Below are positions 1 through 6,747 of a stretch of 13,916 nucleotides of DNA, piece by piece. Every line of letters starts with the position of its first letter. Position 1 is the stretch's first letter. The DNA lies in NCBI GenBank assembly GCA_040219575.1, contig JAVJSD010000102.1:1-13916 (forward strand), read 5' to 3'. The notes beneath the pieces were generated by a model that had not been told where the DNA came from, ran no database searches, and saw nothing but the letters and a program-made list of their open reading frames with translations. Made by a program: the position numbers and the translations under genes. The DNA is from JAVJSD01 sp040219575. GTDB lineage: Bacteria; Planctomycetota; Planctomycetia; Pirellulales; Pirellulaceae.

Positions 1-226
1 CAACGCAACCACGTGTCGCCCCTCGAGTCGGAGGTCCAACGTGGTTTCCAGCGAGACATCGCCGACCGTTTTCGCTCAAAGCTCTTTCAGTTGGAAGCAC
101 CATCAAACGTTCCGCCGTCGCCTGCGGCTTGCCGTTAAACGAACTGCCTTGCTTCCTCGTCGGAATTGACAATGCAAGCCTGAGTAGGCACGAGACGTCC
201 AACTGCCGACTGGTCCGGAGAACGCC
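1..226. other. Upstream intergenic region, no gene seen
   Basis: I see no supported coding region here. The antisense open frame covering 103-492 is rich in Ala/Ser/Arg and lies opposite the signal peptide and repeat of the hydrolase gene, so it is a shadow. The stretch contains a degenerate copy of a GTTTAAC-type repeat at about 121-142. The last 15 bases carry the GGAG ribosome binding site of the hydrolase gene. No clear promoter was found. Confidence 0.5.
121..142 (-). repeat. Degenerate copy of GTTTAAC-type intergenic repeat
   Basis: Read on the minus strand this gives cgtttaac, ggcaagcc and gcagg. That resembles the cgtttaaccgca...gcccagcgggc sequence seen twice between fae and the dehydrogenase gene (3677-3799). 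The match is partial, with a C-to-G change and a shortened GC block, so I treat it as a decayed single copy. Confidence 0.5.
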
Positions 227-2641
227 ATGGAATATCGCCGCTTTGCACGCCTTGCCCTTTGTCTTGTGTTCAGCCTGACGATTCTCATGGCGTCGGCGGT
301 TGCCGTTGCAATCGCCGCCGAACCGAACGAAGCCGCCGAACCGAACGAAGCCGCCGAAGCGAACGAGGCCGCCGAAGCGAACGAGGCGAACTCGTGGCGA
401 GAACGTCTCGGCGAAATTTCCCCCAAGGTGCTTTCCGATTCCGAGCGTGAGGCCGCCGCGTCGATGGTCGGCGACAACGTGCGGTCCCGCATTCAAGCCG
501 CCAACGATCGCAGCAGCGCCGCGTGGCGGGCGATCGACGGCCGCCAGCAGTGGGAACGATTCAAAGAACAGAAGGTCGCCGCACTTCGGGCGTCGCTCGG
601 CGACTTCCCCACGCCGCCGAAAAAGCTCAATCGCGTGGTCACGGGAACCGTCCCAGGCGACGGCTACGCGATCGACAACGTGGCCTTCGAAAGCCGACCA
701 GGACTATGGGTGACGGCCAACCTGTATCGCCCCACGCCGCCGCGCGATTCGATGCCCGGCATCATCATTTCGCACAGCCATCACCGGCCGAAGGAGCAAG
801 GCGAACTACAGGACATGGGCGCCACCTGGGCGCGGGCGGGTTGCGTGGTGTTGGTTCCGGATCACCTGGGGCACGGCGAGCGGCGGCAGCATCCCTTCGC
901 TTCGGCCGAGAACTACGACGGCGATTTCGCCGTCAGTCGGCAGGACTACTACTTCCGCTACGACACCGGCATGCAACTGCACCTGCTGGGCGACAGCCTG
1001 ATGGGGTGGCTGGCCTGGGACCTGATGCGCGGCGTCGATTTGCTGCTCGATCACAAGGGAATCGATCCCGAGCGAATCATCCTGCTGGGCGCGGTGGCGG
1101 GCGGCGGCGATCCGGCGGGAGTCACGGCGGCCCTCGACCGGCGCATCACTTGCGCCGTTCCATTCAACTTCGGCGGTCCTCAACCCGAGACGCGTTACCC
1201 GCTCCCCGACGACGCCGAGATCTGGTTCAACTACGCCGGCGGCGGCAGTTGGGAGTCGACACGGAACCTGAAGGGCTCGGCGGGTGATGGTTTCCTGCAC
1301 TGGGTGATTGTCGGCTCGATCGCTCCGCGGAGTTTGATTTACGGTCACGAATTCTCCTGGGACGGCGAGCGCGATCCGGTCTGGAAGCGCTTTGAGCGAA
1401 TCTACGGATACTACGACGCGGAAGATCGGCTTGCGGTGGCGCACGGACGCGGCGGACTGAAGGGTCGCCCGCCCGAAGCGAGCCACTGCACCAACATCGG
1501 CGGCATCCACCGCCAGATGATCCATCCGCCGCTAGCGCGCTGGTTCGACATCAAGGTGGCGGAGTACGACGCGGAGCACGATGCCGAGCAGTTGCACGTG
1601 TTGACGGAGAAGGCCGTCAAGCAAATCCAGCCGCGGCGACTGGTCGACCTGCTGCCGAAACTCGCGGACGAGCGCATCGCCGCCGCGCGCAGTCGCCGCG
1701 ACGGATTGTCGCTTGAAGCACGACGCAAACAGGTGCGGCGGGATTGGACGCGCGCGCTCGGCGATGTCGAACCGCGCGGCGAGGGACAAACCTCCAAGAG
1801 AGACGCGTTCGTTCGCACCGCCCGCATCAACGGCGGCGCGGGCGTCATTCCAACCCTCGTGCTCTATCCAGCATCCGCCGACGGCGCCAAGAAACCTCCC
1901 GTCGTGCTGGCGGTCTCCCAAGACGGTAAGGCCTGGCTGCTCGAACATCGTCGTGAGGACATCGCCAAGTTGCTCGCCTCCGGCGTCGCCGTCTGCCTGC
2001 CCGACCTGCGCGGCATCGGCGAGACGAGTGAAGGCGAAGGACGCGGGCAGTACAGCGCCGCGACTTCCCGGTCGTCGTCGGAGATGATGCTCGGCTCGAC
2101 GATGGTCGGCGCGCGGTTGAGCGACCTGCGGCGTGTGGTCGGTTTCCTGCGCGAATTGTCGGACGTCGACGCCCAGCGATTGGCCGTGTGGGGCGAATCG
2201 TCGGCGGAGCCGAACATGGCCGACACGCGGATTCGCATGCCGCACCGCATCGACGGCCAGCCGACTCCCTCGGAACCGCTTGGAGGACTGCTGGCCCTGT
2301 TGCTGGCGCTCTACGAAGACGACGTCCGTGCGGTCTATATCCACGGCGGCCTGAGCGACTTCCGCTCGGTGCTCACCAGCCAGTTCGTGCTCATCCCGCA
2401 CGACGTGGTGATCCCCGGCGCCATCGCCGCGGGCGACTTGCCCGACCTGGCCGCCTCGCTCGCCCCGACGCCGCTCTTCCTGGAAGGAACGGTCGACCAG
2501 CAAAACCGACGACAATCTTCCCGTGAGACGGCCTCGCGCTACGCCTCCGCGCTCGACGCCTACCGCGCCGCCGAGGCCGAGTTGATTCACTCTACTGATC
2601 GCGCTTCCGCCGCCGACCGGCTGTTGCCGGCGCTGCGGTAG
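227..2641 (+). CDS. Exported tandem alpha/beta-hydrolase (acetylxylan esterase / dienelactone hydrolase-like)
   Basis: This 804-residue protein has a signal peptide (about residues 1-31, ending AVAIAA), a six-residue low-complexity repeat (32-55), and two alpha/beta-hydrolase-like domains. Domain 1 (about 110-450) has an HSHH motif, a DHLGHGE segment and the HCTNIGGIHRQM region typical of planctomycete esterase-like proteins. At the expected nucleophile elbow it reads G288-A-V-A-G292, so the serine is replaced by valine. Domain 2 (about 510-804) has G656-E-S-S-A660 with S658 as likely nucleophile; D757 and H788 are plausible triad partners. The start at 227 is supported by GGAG six bases upstream. 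It is convergent with the C1 genes, with a long hairpin between them. Function is probably ester hydrolysis of plant or algal polymers outside the cytoplasm. The family call is fairly sure; the substrate is unknown. Confidence 0.85.
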   Translation: MEYRRFARLALCLVFSLTILMASAVAVAIAAEPNEAAEPNEAAEANEAAEANEANSWRERLGEISPKVLSDSEREAAASMVGDNVRSRIQAANDRSSAAWRAIDGRQQWERFKEQKVAALRASLGDFPTPPKKLNRVVTGTVPGDGYAIDNVAFESRPGLWVTANLYRPTPPRDSMPGIIISHSHHRPKEQGELQDMGATWARAGCVVLVPDHLGHGERRQHPFASAENYDGDFAVSRQDYYFRYDTGMQLHLLGDSLMGWLAWDLMRGVDLLLDHKGIDPERIILLGAVAGGGDPAGVTAALDRRITCAVPFNFGGPQPETRYPLPDDAEIWFNYAGGGSWESTRNLKGSAGDGFLHWVIVGSIAPRSLIYGHEFSWDGERDPVWKRFERIYGYYDAEDRLAVAHGRGGLKGRPPEASHCTNIGGIHRQMIHPPLARWFDIKVAEYDAEHDAEQLHVLTEKAVKQIQPRRLVDLLPKLADERIAAARSRRDGLSLEARRKQVRRDWTRALGDVEPRGEGQTSKRDAFVRTARINGGAGVIPTLVLYPASADGAKKPPVVLAVSQDGKAWLLEHRREDIAKLLASGVAVCLPDLRGIGETSEGEGRGQYSAATSRSSSEMMLGSTMVGARLSDLRRVVGFLRELSDVDAQRLAVWGESSAEPNMADTRIRMPHRIDGQPTPSEPLGGLLALLLALYEDDVRAVYIHGGLSDFRSVLTSQFVLIPHDVVIPGAIAAGDLPDLAASLAPTPLFLEGTVDQQNRRQSSRETASRYASALDAYRAAEAELIHSTDRASAADRLLPALR
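320..391 (+). repeat. Four 18-bp tandem repeats encoding EPNEAA/EANEAA
   Basis: Four in-frame 18-bp units encode EPNEAA, EPNEAA, EANEAA and EANEAN directly after the predicted signal peptide. The first two units are near identical and differ from the last two mainly at one codon (ccg to gcg). The segment is probably a flexible acidic linker in the mature protein, and a likely site of copy-number change between strains. Confidence 0.85.
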
Positions 2642-2654
2642 CTTGACACGTAAA

Positions 2655-2710
2655 CCCTTGCTGGCGCAACGGGCTCGCCGCGTCCACCGAGCCCGTCGCG
2701 CCAGCAAGGG
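2655..2710. terminator. Long hairpin between convergent genes
   Basis: The arms cccttgctggcgc (2655-2667) and gcgccagcaaggg (2698-2710) are perfectly complementary. They continue inward through acgggctcg (2669-2677) and cgagcccgt (2688-2696), with one A/C mismatch at 2668/2697. This gives about 22 paired bases and a 10-base loop. It lies between the hydrolase stop at 2641 and the end of the dehydrogenase gene at 2768, so it could end transcription from both sides. There is no T-tract on either side, so an mRNA 3'-end stabiliser or a mobile palindromic repeat is also possible. Confidence 0.6.
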
Positions 2711-2767
2711 AGTGTCCCCGTCAGCCGTCACACGGCGGTCTCCGGCGCATCCCCGGCGTCGGCCGTG

Positions 2768-3634
2768 TCAATCCAGCAGTTGGCGGCCGAGGTTGTAGAT
2801 CTCGACGGCGTCGAGCACCTGGTCGTTGGCCTTGAACAATTGCTTGACGGCGGCCTTGTGGATCTTCATCTTCAGGCCGCCAACGCCGATGGCGCCGTAG
2901 CAAATGACGTCGCCGTGACGCGCCGCTTTGTCGGTCACGGCGATGCCGGCGATGCCGGCGGGCGGAACCGCGTTCAGGTCGATGGCGACCTGCAACGAGG
3001 CGGCCGCGAACTCCTTCTCGGCGAGCAACTCCACGCCGGCCGCTCCGGCGGCGATCACCACCGTGCATCCGTCGAGCGCCGCCCCGGCTTCCGCCGAACT
3101 GCCGGCGCTGACCGGGGTCAGCTTTGCATCGGCGAGCTTGCCCGACACGGCGTCGCAAACGCTTTGCGCGCGTTCGACGCTTCGCGAACCGACCCGCACC
3201 GCCGCCCCTTCCTCGGCCAACAACCGCACCACGCGCTGCCCCACCGGCCCGGTCGCTCCCAGCACCAGCACCGTTGCGTCTTTCAACTTCACGTGCTGGC
3301 CGGCCGCCAGCACGGCCGCCGAGGCGGTGGTGTTCGCCCCGCTGGCGTCGAGCATCACCGACACCCGCATCGGTCCGAAGAAGCAATCCAGCGTCTGCTT
3401 GAGCAGCGCCTCGCCCGCCGCCACGTTCGAGCCGCCGATGAAGATCGCCGTCCGCCGCAGATCGTCGCCGCCGCGGGTGAACATCGCCCCGTGCACCAGG
3501 TCGCGCACCTGCGTCGGCTCGACCCCGGCGTGCGTGAGCAAGTGATCGACGCCCGAGTCGACGGCGACAACCGAATCGAACACGCTGGCGTGCGCATCGG
3601 GATCGAGTTGAACCAGGACCTTTGGCTTGCCCAT
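2768..3634 (-). CDS. mtdC: Methylene-tetrahydromethanopterin dehydrogenase (MtdA/MtdC-like)
   Basis: This cytoplasmic enzyme should oxidise methylene-H4MPT to methenyl-H4MPT with NAD or NADP, the step after Fae in formaldehyde oxidation. The 288 residues equal the usual MtdA length. They show an N-terminal substrate domain with TRGGDDLRRTAIFIGG (53-68) and a Rossmann fold with GATGPVG (126-132) followed by RVGSRS. I chose the ATG at 3634 because GGGAGGT sits six bases before it. The in-frame ATG at 3652 would place that ribosome binding site inside the gene and add only six residues. fae lies about 195 bases upstream on the same strand. Planctomycetes are known to carry a distinct class, MtdC, described from Gemmata and able to use both cofactors, so I prefer that symbol over mtdA or mtdB; class assignment by eye is tentative. 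Confidence 0.85.
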   Translation of the reverse strand: MGKPKVLVQLDPDAHASVFDSVVAVDSGVDHLLTHAGVEPTQVRDLVHGAMFTRGGDDLRRTAIFIGGSNVAAGEALLKQTLDCFFGPMRVSVMLDASGANTTASAAVLAAGQHVKLKDATVLVLGATGPVGQRVVRLLAEEGAAVRVGSRSVERAQSVCDAVSGKLADAKLTPVSAGSSAEAGAALDGCTVVIAAGAAGVELLAEKEFAAASLQVAIDLNAVPPAGIAGIAVTDKAARHGDVICYGAIGVGGLKMKIHKAAVKQLFKANDQVLDAVEIYNLGRQLLD

Positions 3635-3676
3635 GGGAGCACCTCCCAGCATCAGTGGCCATCGCCGGGAAATCGT

Positions 3677-3799
3677 CGTTTAACCGCAGGCCCGACGGGC
3701 CGCGCGGGAGTTGACGCGGCGGCGGAGCGGATGTGACGCCACGTGAGAATGCGGCGCAACATCGCGCGTCGCGCAGCCCGCTGGGCTTGCGGTTAAACG
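3677..3799. repeat. 123-bp inverted-repeat element between fae and mtdC
   Basis: cgtttaaccgca at 3677-3688 is the exact reverse complement of tgcggttaaacg at 3788-3799. The similarity continues inward for about 20 more bases (ggcccgacgggccgcgcg against agcccagcgggctgcgcg). The two arms enclose about 60 bases with no coding signal. The element sits in the transcribed gap between two genes of one pathway, so it could fold in the mRNA. It resembles a small non-autonomous element or two opposing copies of a dispersed repeat. Confidence 0.75.
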
Positions 3800-3829
3800 A
3801 TCGGAAGTGACGCGAACGAATCTCGAGGG

Positions 3830-4327
3830 TTAGAAGCCCGCGAAGGGATGCTTGGCGCTGTCCTTGCCGGCCACCATTTCGTCGGCCGACGGCTTGCCGC
3901 TCATGGCGTTGGCGATCGACATCTTGGTGGCTTCGTAGTTGTAGTCGTAGATCTTCTTGTTGTCCTTGGCCTGCCAGTGGATGAACACGCCGCAGACGAT
4001 CACCAGGTCCTCGCATTGGTCCTTGGGAATCACGCCTTCGGCGACGGAGTCGGCCACCGCCTTGGCCACTGCCGCTTGCGCGGGGCCGAACATCTGCGCG
4101 GCCTGGTCGCCCCCCTTGATCGTCACCTTGGTGATCATCACCGTGGCCGGCTTCACCGCCAGGTTCGGCGTCAGCACCGCCAGCAGGTTCGAATGCCCCT
4201 GGCTCTGCCGGGCCAGCGCGTCGGCGAAGGCATGCCCCACGGGACCTTCCTTGTTGCCGATCAGCAGGTCGATATGCGCGATCTCATTGCCTTCACCCGC
4301 CAGGGCTTCACCGATATACATCGACAT
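3830..4327 (-). CDS. fae: Formaldehyde-activating enzyme
   Basis: Fae catalyses condensation of formaldehyde with tetrahydromethanopterin to give methylene-H4MPT, the entry step of H4MPT-linked C1 oxidation in the cytoplasm. The 165-residue protein matches the family along its length: YIGEALAGEGNEIAHIDLLIG near the N-terminus, GHAFADALA, LAVLTPNLAVKPATVMITKVT, and the C-terminal VFIHWQAKDNKKIYDYNYEATK. H18 in the EIAH motif is the expected catalytic histidine. I chose the ATG at 4327 because GGAG lies nine bases before it and the protein then begins just ahead of YIGEAL as usual. Longer starts at 4342 and 4399 lack ribosome binding sites; an ATG two codons in (4321) is the other possibility. 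The mtdC-like gene follows on the same strand, and the ATP-grasp gene is divergent. Substrate specificity for H4MPT is assumed from the family. Confidence 0.93.
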   Translation of the reverse strand: MSMYIGEALAGEGNEIAHIDLLIGNKEGPVGHAFADALARQSQGHSNLLAVLTPNLAVKPATVMITKVTIKGGDQAAQMFGPAQAAVAKAVADSVAEGVIPKDQCEDLVIVCGVFIHWQAKDNKKIYDYNYEATKMSIANAMSGKPSADEMVAGKDSAKHPFAGF

Positions 4328-4436
4328 TTGACGTTTCTCCATCGAAGGGTCATCGTGGTAGGACAGCGACCGAAAACTTAGCAAACCCCCGGGGCCCATG
4401 CCAGCGGGGAGCGCGCCAAGGCGAAAGGAAGAAGGA

Positions 4437-4462
4437 AAAAGGTAAGAGGCAAAAGGTAAGAG
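4437..4462 (+). repeat. Purine-rich direct repeat in the fae / ATP-grasp divergent region
   Basis: aaaaggtaagag occurs at 4437-4448 and again at 4451-4462, inside an almost pure A/G tract from about 4421 to 4470. It lies in the divergent intergenic region of about 225 bases between fae and the ATP-grasp gene. No convincing promoter was seen, although both genes should start from this interval. Confidence 0.6.
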
Positions 4463-4488
4463 TGGGAGGCGGCTTCTCCGCTTCTGAA

Positions 4489-4539
4489 TTGGTCATTGAG
4501 ACTTGGCCATTGGTCATTTACGCCGGACGTTGCGCCGCC
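4489..4539 (+). repeat. TTGGTCATT-type dispersed repeat, copy 1
   Basis: This stretch is built of ttggtcatt-like modules followed by a gcgcc/acgt-rich tail. It matches 5795-5840 at most positions and in the same orientation. Because it is a shared intergenic repeat, the open frame that reads through it upstream of the ATP-grasp gene (from a GTG at 4462) is unlikely to be coding. Confidence 0.75.
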
Positions 4540-4554
4540 GAGAATCGTTCCGCC

Positions 4555-5706
4555 ATGCAGTCCCCACTACTAATCCTCGGCGCCAGCGCCCGGGCCGCCA
4601 CGCAATCGGCGATCCGCGGCGGGTGCGGGCGCGTGTGGGCCGCCGATCTGTTCGCCGACGCCGATTTGCGGACCTGCGCCGAGGCGGTGCAGGTGCGGGA
4701 CTACCCGCGGGGCTTGATCTCCGCGATGGAGCAAGCGCCCGACGGCCCGTGGATGTACACGGGGGCGCTCGAGAACCATCCACGCTTGGTCGACCAGCTC
4801 GGCCGCTTGCGCCCATTGCTGGGTTGCCCCGGTGCGGTGCTGCGGCGGGTGCGCGATCCGCGGCGCCTGGCCGAAGTGGTTCGCTCCGCCGGACTGACGT
4901 TTCCCGAGACGCGCTTCGACAGTTTCCCGGCGGGCGAAGTAGGACGTTGGCTTTGCAAGCCGTTTCGCTCCGCGGCCGGCGCCAACCTCCGCCTGGCGAA
5001 ACCATCGGACAATCGACCACGACGCCGACAGACGACGTACTTCCAGCGCATGGTCGACGGCCTGCCGGCCAGCGCGGTCTTCGTCGGCGACGGGAATCGC
5101 GCAGTGCTCGTCGGCGCGACGCGGCAGTTGATCGGATGCGATTGGTGCGGCGCGAGCGGATTCCAATACGCCGGCTCCCTCGGCCCGCTCGCGCTCGACG
5201 AGCCGCAAGACGCGGAACTCCAACGACTCGGCGACCGTCTGGCTGAGAACTTCGGCCTCGTCGGCCTGTTCGGCGTCGACCTGCTGCTTCGCGACGACGA
5301 ACTCGCGGTGCTCGAAGTGAACCCCCGCTACACGGCTTCCGTCGAAGTGCTGGAGCGCGCCCTCGACATCTCCACCATCCCCTGGCATCTCGCCGCCTGC
5401 CGTGGTGGAGGGCTCCCCTTGCGGCCGACTTGCGAGTCGCCAGCGATTGTCGGCAAAGCGATCCTATTCGCCCTTCGACCGCTGACCGTTCGCCCCAAAG
5501 AGTCGCAACGCTGGCTCGCCGAACGGGCGCACTCATCCCCCGCCCCAATCGCCGACATCCCCGTCGCCGGTACCCGCCTTGAAGTGGGCCAGCCCGTGTT
5601 CACGATCTTCGCGCAGGCGAACAACTTCACCGAGGTGAAGCAGCAACTACAAGCCAACGCCGCCCAGCGGCACGCCGTTCTCGCTCGCGCGGCGCTCGAC
5701 GCCTAG
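4555..5706 (+). CDS. ATP-grasp family protein (carboligase-like), possibly linked to tetrahydromethanopterin
   Basis: The 383-residue protein starts MQSPLLILGASARAATQSA, a typical N-terminal nucleotide-fold opening, and carries an ATP-grasp domain. The phosphate-binding segment is LCKPFRSAAGANLR with K135; metal ligands are likely in FGVDLLL (D242) and LEVNPRY (E254, N256). This resembles predicted ATP-dependent carboligases related to biotin carboxylase. Members are known among gene sets that accompany H4MPT-dependent C1 metabolism in bacteria, and fae is divergent next door, so a role in making or modifying the pterin cofactor is reasonable inference. The C-terminal 100 residues (VGKAILFA...PVAGTRLEVGQPVFTIFA) form a beta-rich tail. 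I chose ATG 4555 over GTG 4462 because the extra 31 codons lie in a dispersed repeat. No strong ribosome binding site is visible. The exact reaction is unknown. Confidence 0.75.
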   Translation: MQSPLLILGASARAATQSAIRGGCGRVWAADLFADADLRTCAEAVQVRDYPRGLISAMEQAPDGPWMYTGALENHPRLVDQLGRLRPLLGCPGAVLRRVRDPRRLAEVVRSAGLTFPETRFDSFPAGEVGRWLCKPFRSAAGANLRLAKPSDNRPRRRQTTYFQRMVDGLPASAVFVGDGNRAVLVGATRQLIGCDWCGASGFQYAGSLGPLALDEPQDAELQRLGDRLAENFGLVGLFGVDLLLRDDELAVLEVNPRYTASVEVLERALDISTIPWHLAACRGGGLPLRPTCESPAIVGKAILFALRPLTVRPKESQRWLAERAHSSPAPIADIPVAGTRLEVGQPVFTIFAQANNFTEVKQQLQANAAQRHAVLARAALDA

Positions 5707-5740
5707 ACGGACAACAGATCGACGATCGACCGACGCACTC

Positions 5741-5769
5741 GCACGACGGCGAAGCCGTCGGCTTGGGGG
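5741..5769. repeat. CGACGGC palindromic repeat, copy 1
   Basis: cgacggc-gaa-gccgtcg (5744-5760) is a perfect 7-bp palindrome, followed by gcttggggg. The 29-base block matches 6715-6743 with three differences. It lies 35 bases after the ATP-grasp stop and ahead of the convergent DUF4058 gene. It may act as a 3'-end hairpin but has no T-tract. Confidence 0.65.
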
Positions 5770-5794
5770 GGCTTCCACGCGATCCTTGTTCCCA

Positions 5795-5840
5795 TTGGTC
5801 ATTGGGATTTGGTCATTGGTCATTTGCGCCGCACGTCGCG
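5795..5840 (+). repeat. TTGGTCATT-type dispersed repeat, copy 2
   Basis: This is the direct copy of 4489-4539: ttggtcattgg, atttggtcattgg, then tcatttgcgccgcacgtcgcg. Here it occupies the gap between the ends of the convergent ATP-grasp and DUF4058 genes. It abuts the DUF4058 stop codon at 5841. Confidence 0.75.
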
Positions 5841-6617
5841 CTATTGGCGAGCGTCCGGCGCCTCCAGCACCTCCCGCCACTTCCGCGGCACACCGCGATA
5901 CGCGCCGCGGTAGGTCTTCTCCAGCGGCACGTTGATATACGTCTCGGGCGTGAGGAACAGCGGCATCTCGGGCAAGTCGCGGCCGACGGCCGTCGGTTCG
6001 ATGTAGCCGATCTTGCGCGGCCCGGCGTTGTAGGCGACCAGCGTCAGCGGCTCTCCAGGAGGCAGCTCGAAGGGTTCATCGCTGATGCGGCTCCAGATGA
6101 CCGCATGGATGCCCTGCGGATCGCGCGGTCCCGGGGGGAACAGATCGACGATCAGCAGATGATAGCCGCGTTGGAGCGCCTCGATCGCCTTGTCGGTAAA
6201 TGCTTTGATCGCATGTTGGGCGGATTTGTTTCCGGGGGAGACGATCTCCAGCAGTGCGACGATGTGGTCGCCGCTCACATGGCGGATGACGATCGTCCGC
6301 CGTTTGAGGACGTAGTCGTCCATCTCCGTCTCGGCGGTCATGCGCGTCCGCGGCGGCGCGGTGAGGACCTCCGTCTCCACCGCGGTCCCGCCTCCTCCCG
6401 AATCGGCCGAGAACGGCTCGGGCGGACCGTTGGGGGCGTCCGGCTCGCGCAGTGTAAGCACGTCCGGACCGAGCGGCCCGGCGATCTGCTCCGCCTGCGC
6501 GTAGTAGTCCCGCGGCAGCAGGCCGGCGTTGAGTGCCGCCTGGATTTCCGAAATCCAGCTCAAGTGAAACGCGTGCCAGGTTCCGGCGGAAACGCGCGTC
6601 CAATCGTGGATCGGCAT
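5841..6617 (-). CDS. DUF4058 family protein
   Basis: The 258-residue cytoplasmic protein begins MPIHDWTRVSAGTWHAFHLSWI and continues LNAGLLPRDYYAQAEQ, the hallmark of DUF4058, a family frequent in planctomycetes and cyanobacteria with no established function. A Gly-rich, acidic stretch (about 58-82) separates the head from the core. The core contains HIVALLEIVSPGNK (118-131), and E124 with K131 is loosely reminiscent of a PD-(D/E)XK nuclease-like core; that is my inference only. The start is firm: GGAGGT lies five bases before the ATG. A TGGTATGAT sequence at 6635-6643 (minus strand) could be an extended -10 box, though it would give a very short leader. The gene is convergent with the ATP-grasp gene. 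Confidence 0.85.
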   Translation of the reverse strand: MPIHDWTRVSAGTWHAFHLSWISEIQAALNAGLLPRDYYAQAEQIAGPLGPDVLTLREPDAPNGPPEPFSADSGGGGTAVETEVLTAPPRTRMTAETEMDDYVLKRRTIVIRHVSGDHIVALLEIVSPGNKSAQHAIKAFTDKAIEALQRGYHLLIVDLFPPGPRDPQGIHAVIWSRISDEPFELPPGEPLTLVAYNAGPRKIGYIEPTAVGRDLPEMPLFLTPETYINVPLEKTYRGAYRGVPRKWREVLEAPDARQ

Positions 6618-6714
6618 AAGGCACCTCCACCTACATCATACCACTGCCGCCCACGAAAGCACTTACGGCCTCGCAGCAGATCGCTCATGAATAATCCGGG
6701 CTAGCTTGGTACAC

Positions 6715-6743
6715 GCACGACGGCGGAGTCGGCGGCTTGGGGG
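6715..6743. repeat. CGACGGC palindromic repeat, copy 2
   Basis: This 29-base block matches 5741-5769 with three changes that break the perfect palindrome (cgacggcggagtcggcgg). It lies just beyond the stop of the isomerase-like gene at 6748 and ahead of the DUF4058 promoter region, so like copy 1 it marks a gene 3' end. Confidence 0.6.
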
Positions 6744-6747
6744 ATGC

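Noticed and set aside
1532..2731. 399-residue minus-strand open frame opposite the hydrolase C-terminal domain
   Set aside because: It is composition-driven and Arg-rich, and covers the intergenic hairpin; the plus-strand frame has the hydrolase motifs.
3635..3652. Upstream ATG start for the mtdC-like gene
   Set aside because: The GGGAGGT ribosome binding site lies after this ATG and is ideally spaced for the one at 3634.
2721..4016. 431-residue minus-strand open frame over the mtdC-fae region
   Set aside because: It is Arg/Gly-rich with no recognisable domain and overlaps two well-recognised genes in another frame; it is a GC-driven shadow.
4462..4554. N-terminal extension of the ATP-grasp protein from a GTG start
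   Set aside because: The extra 31 codons run through a dispersed repeat also found at 5795-5840, and the family N-terminus begins at the ATG at 4555.
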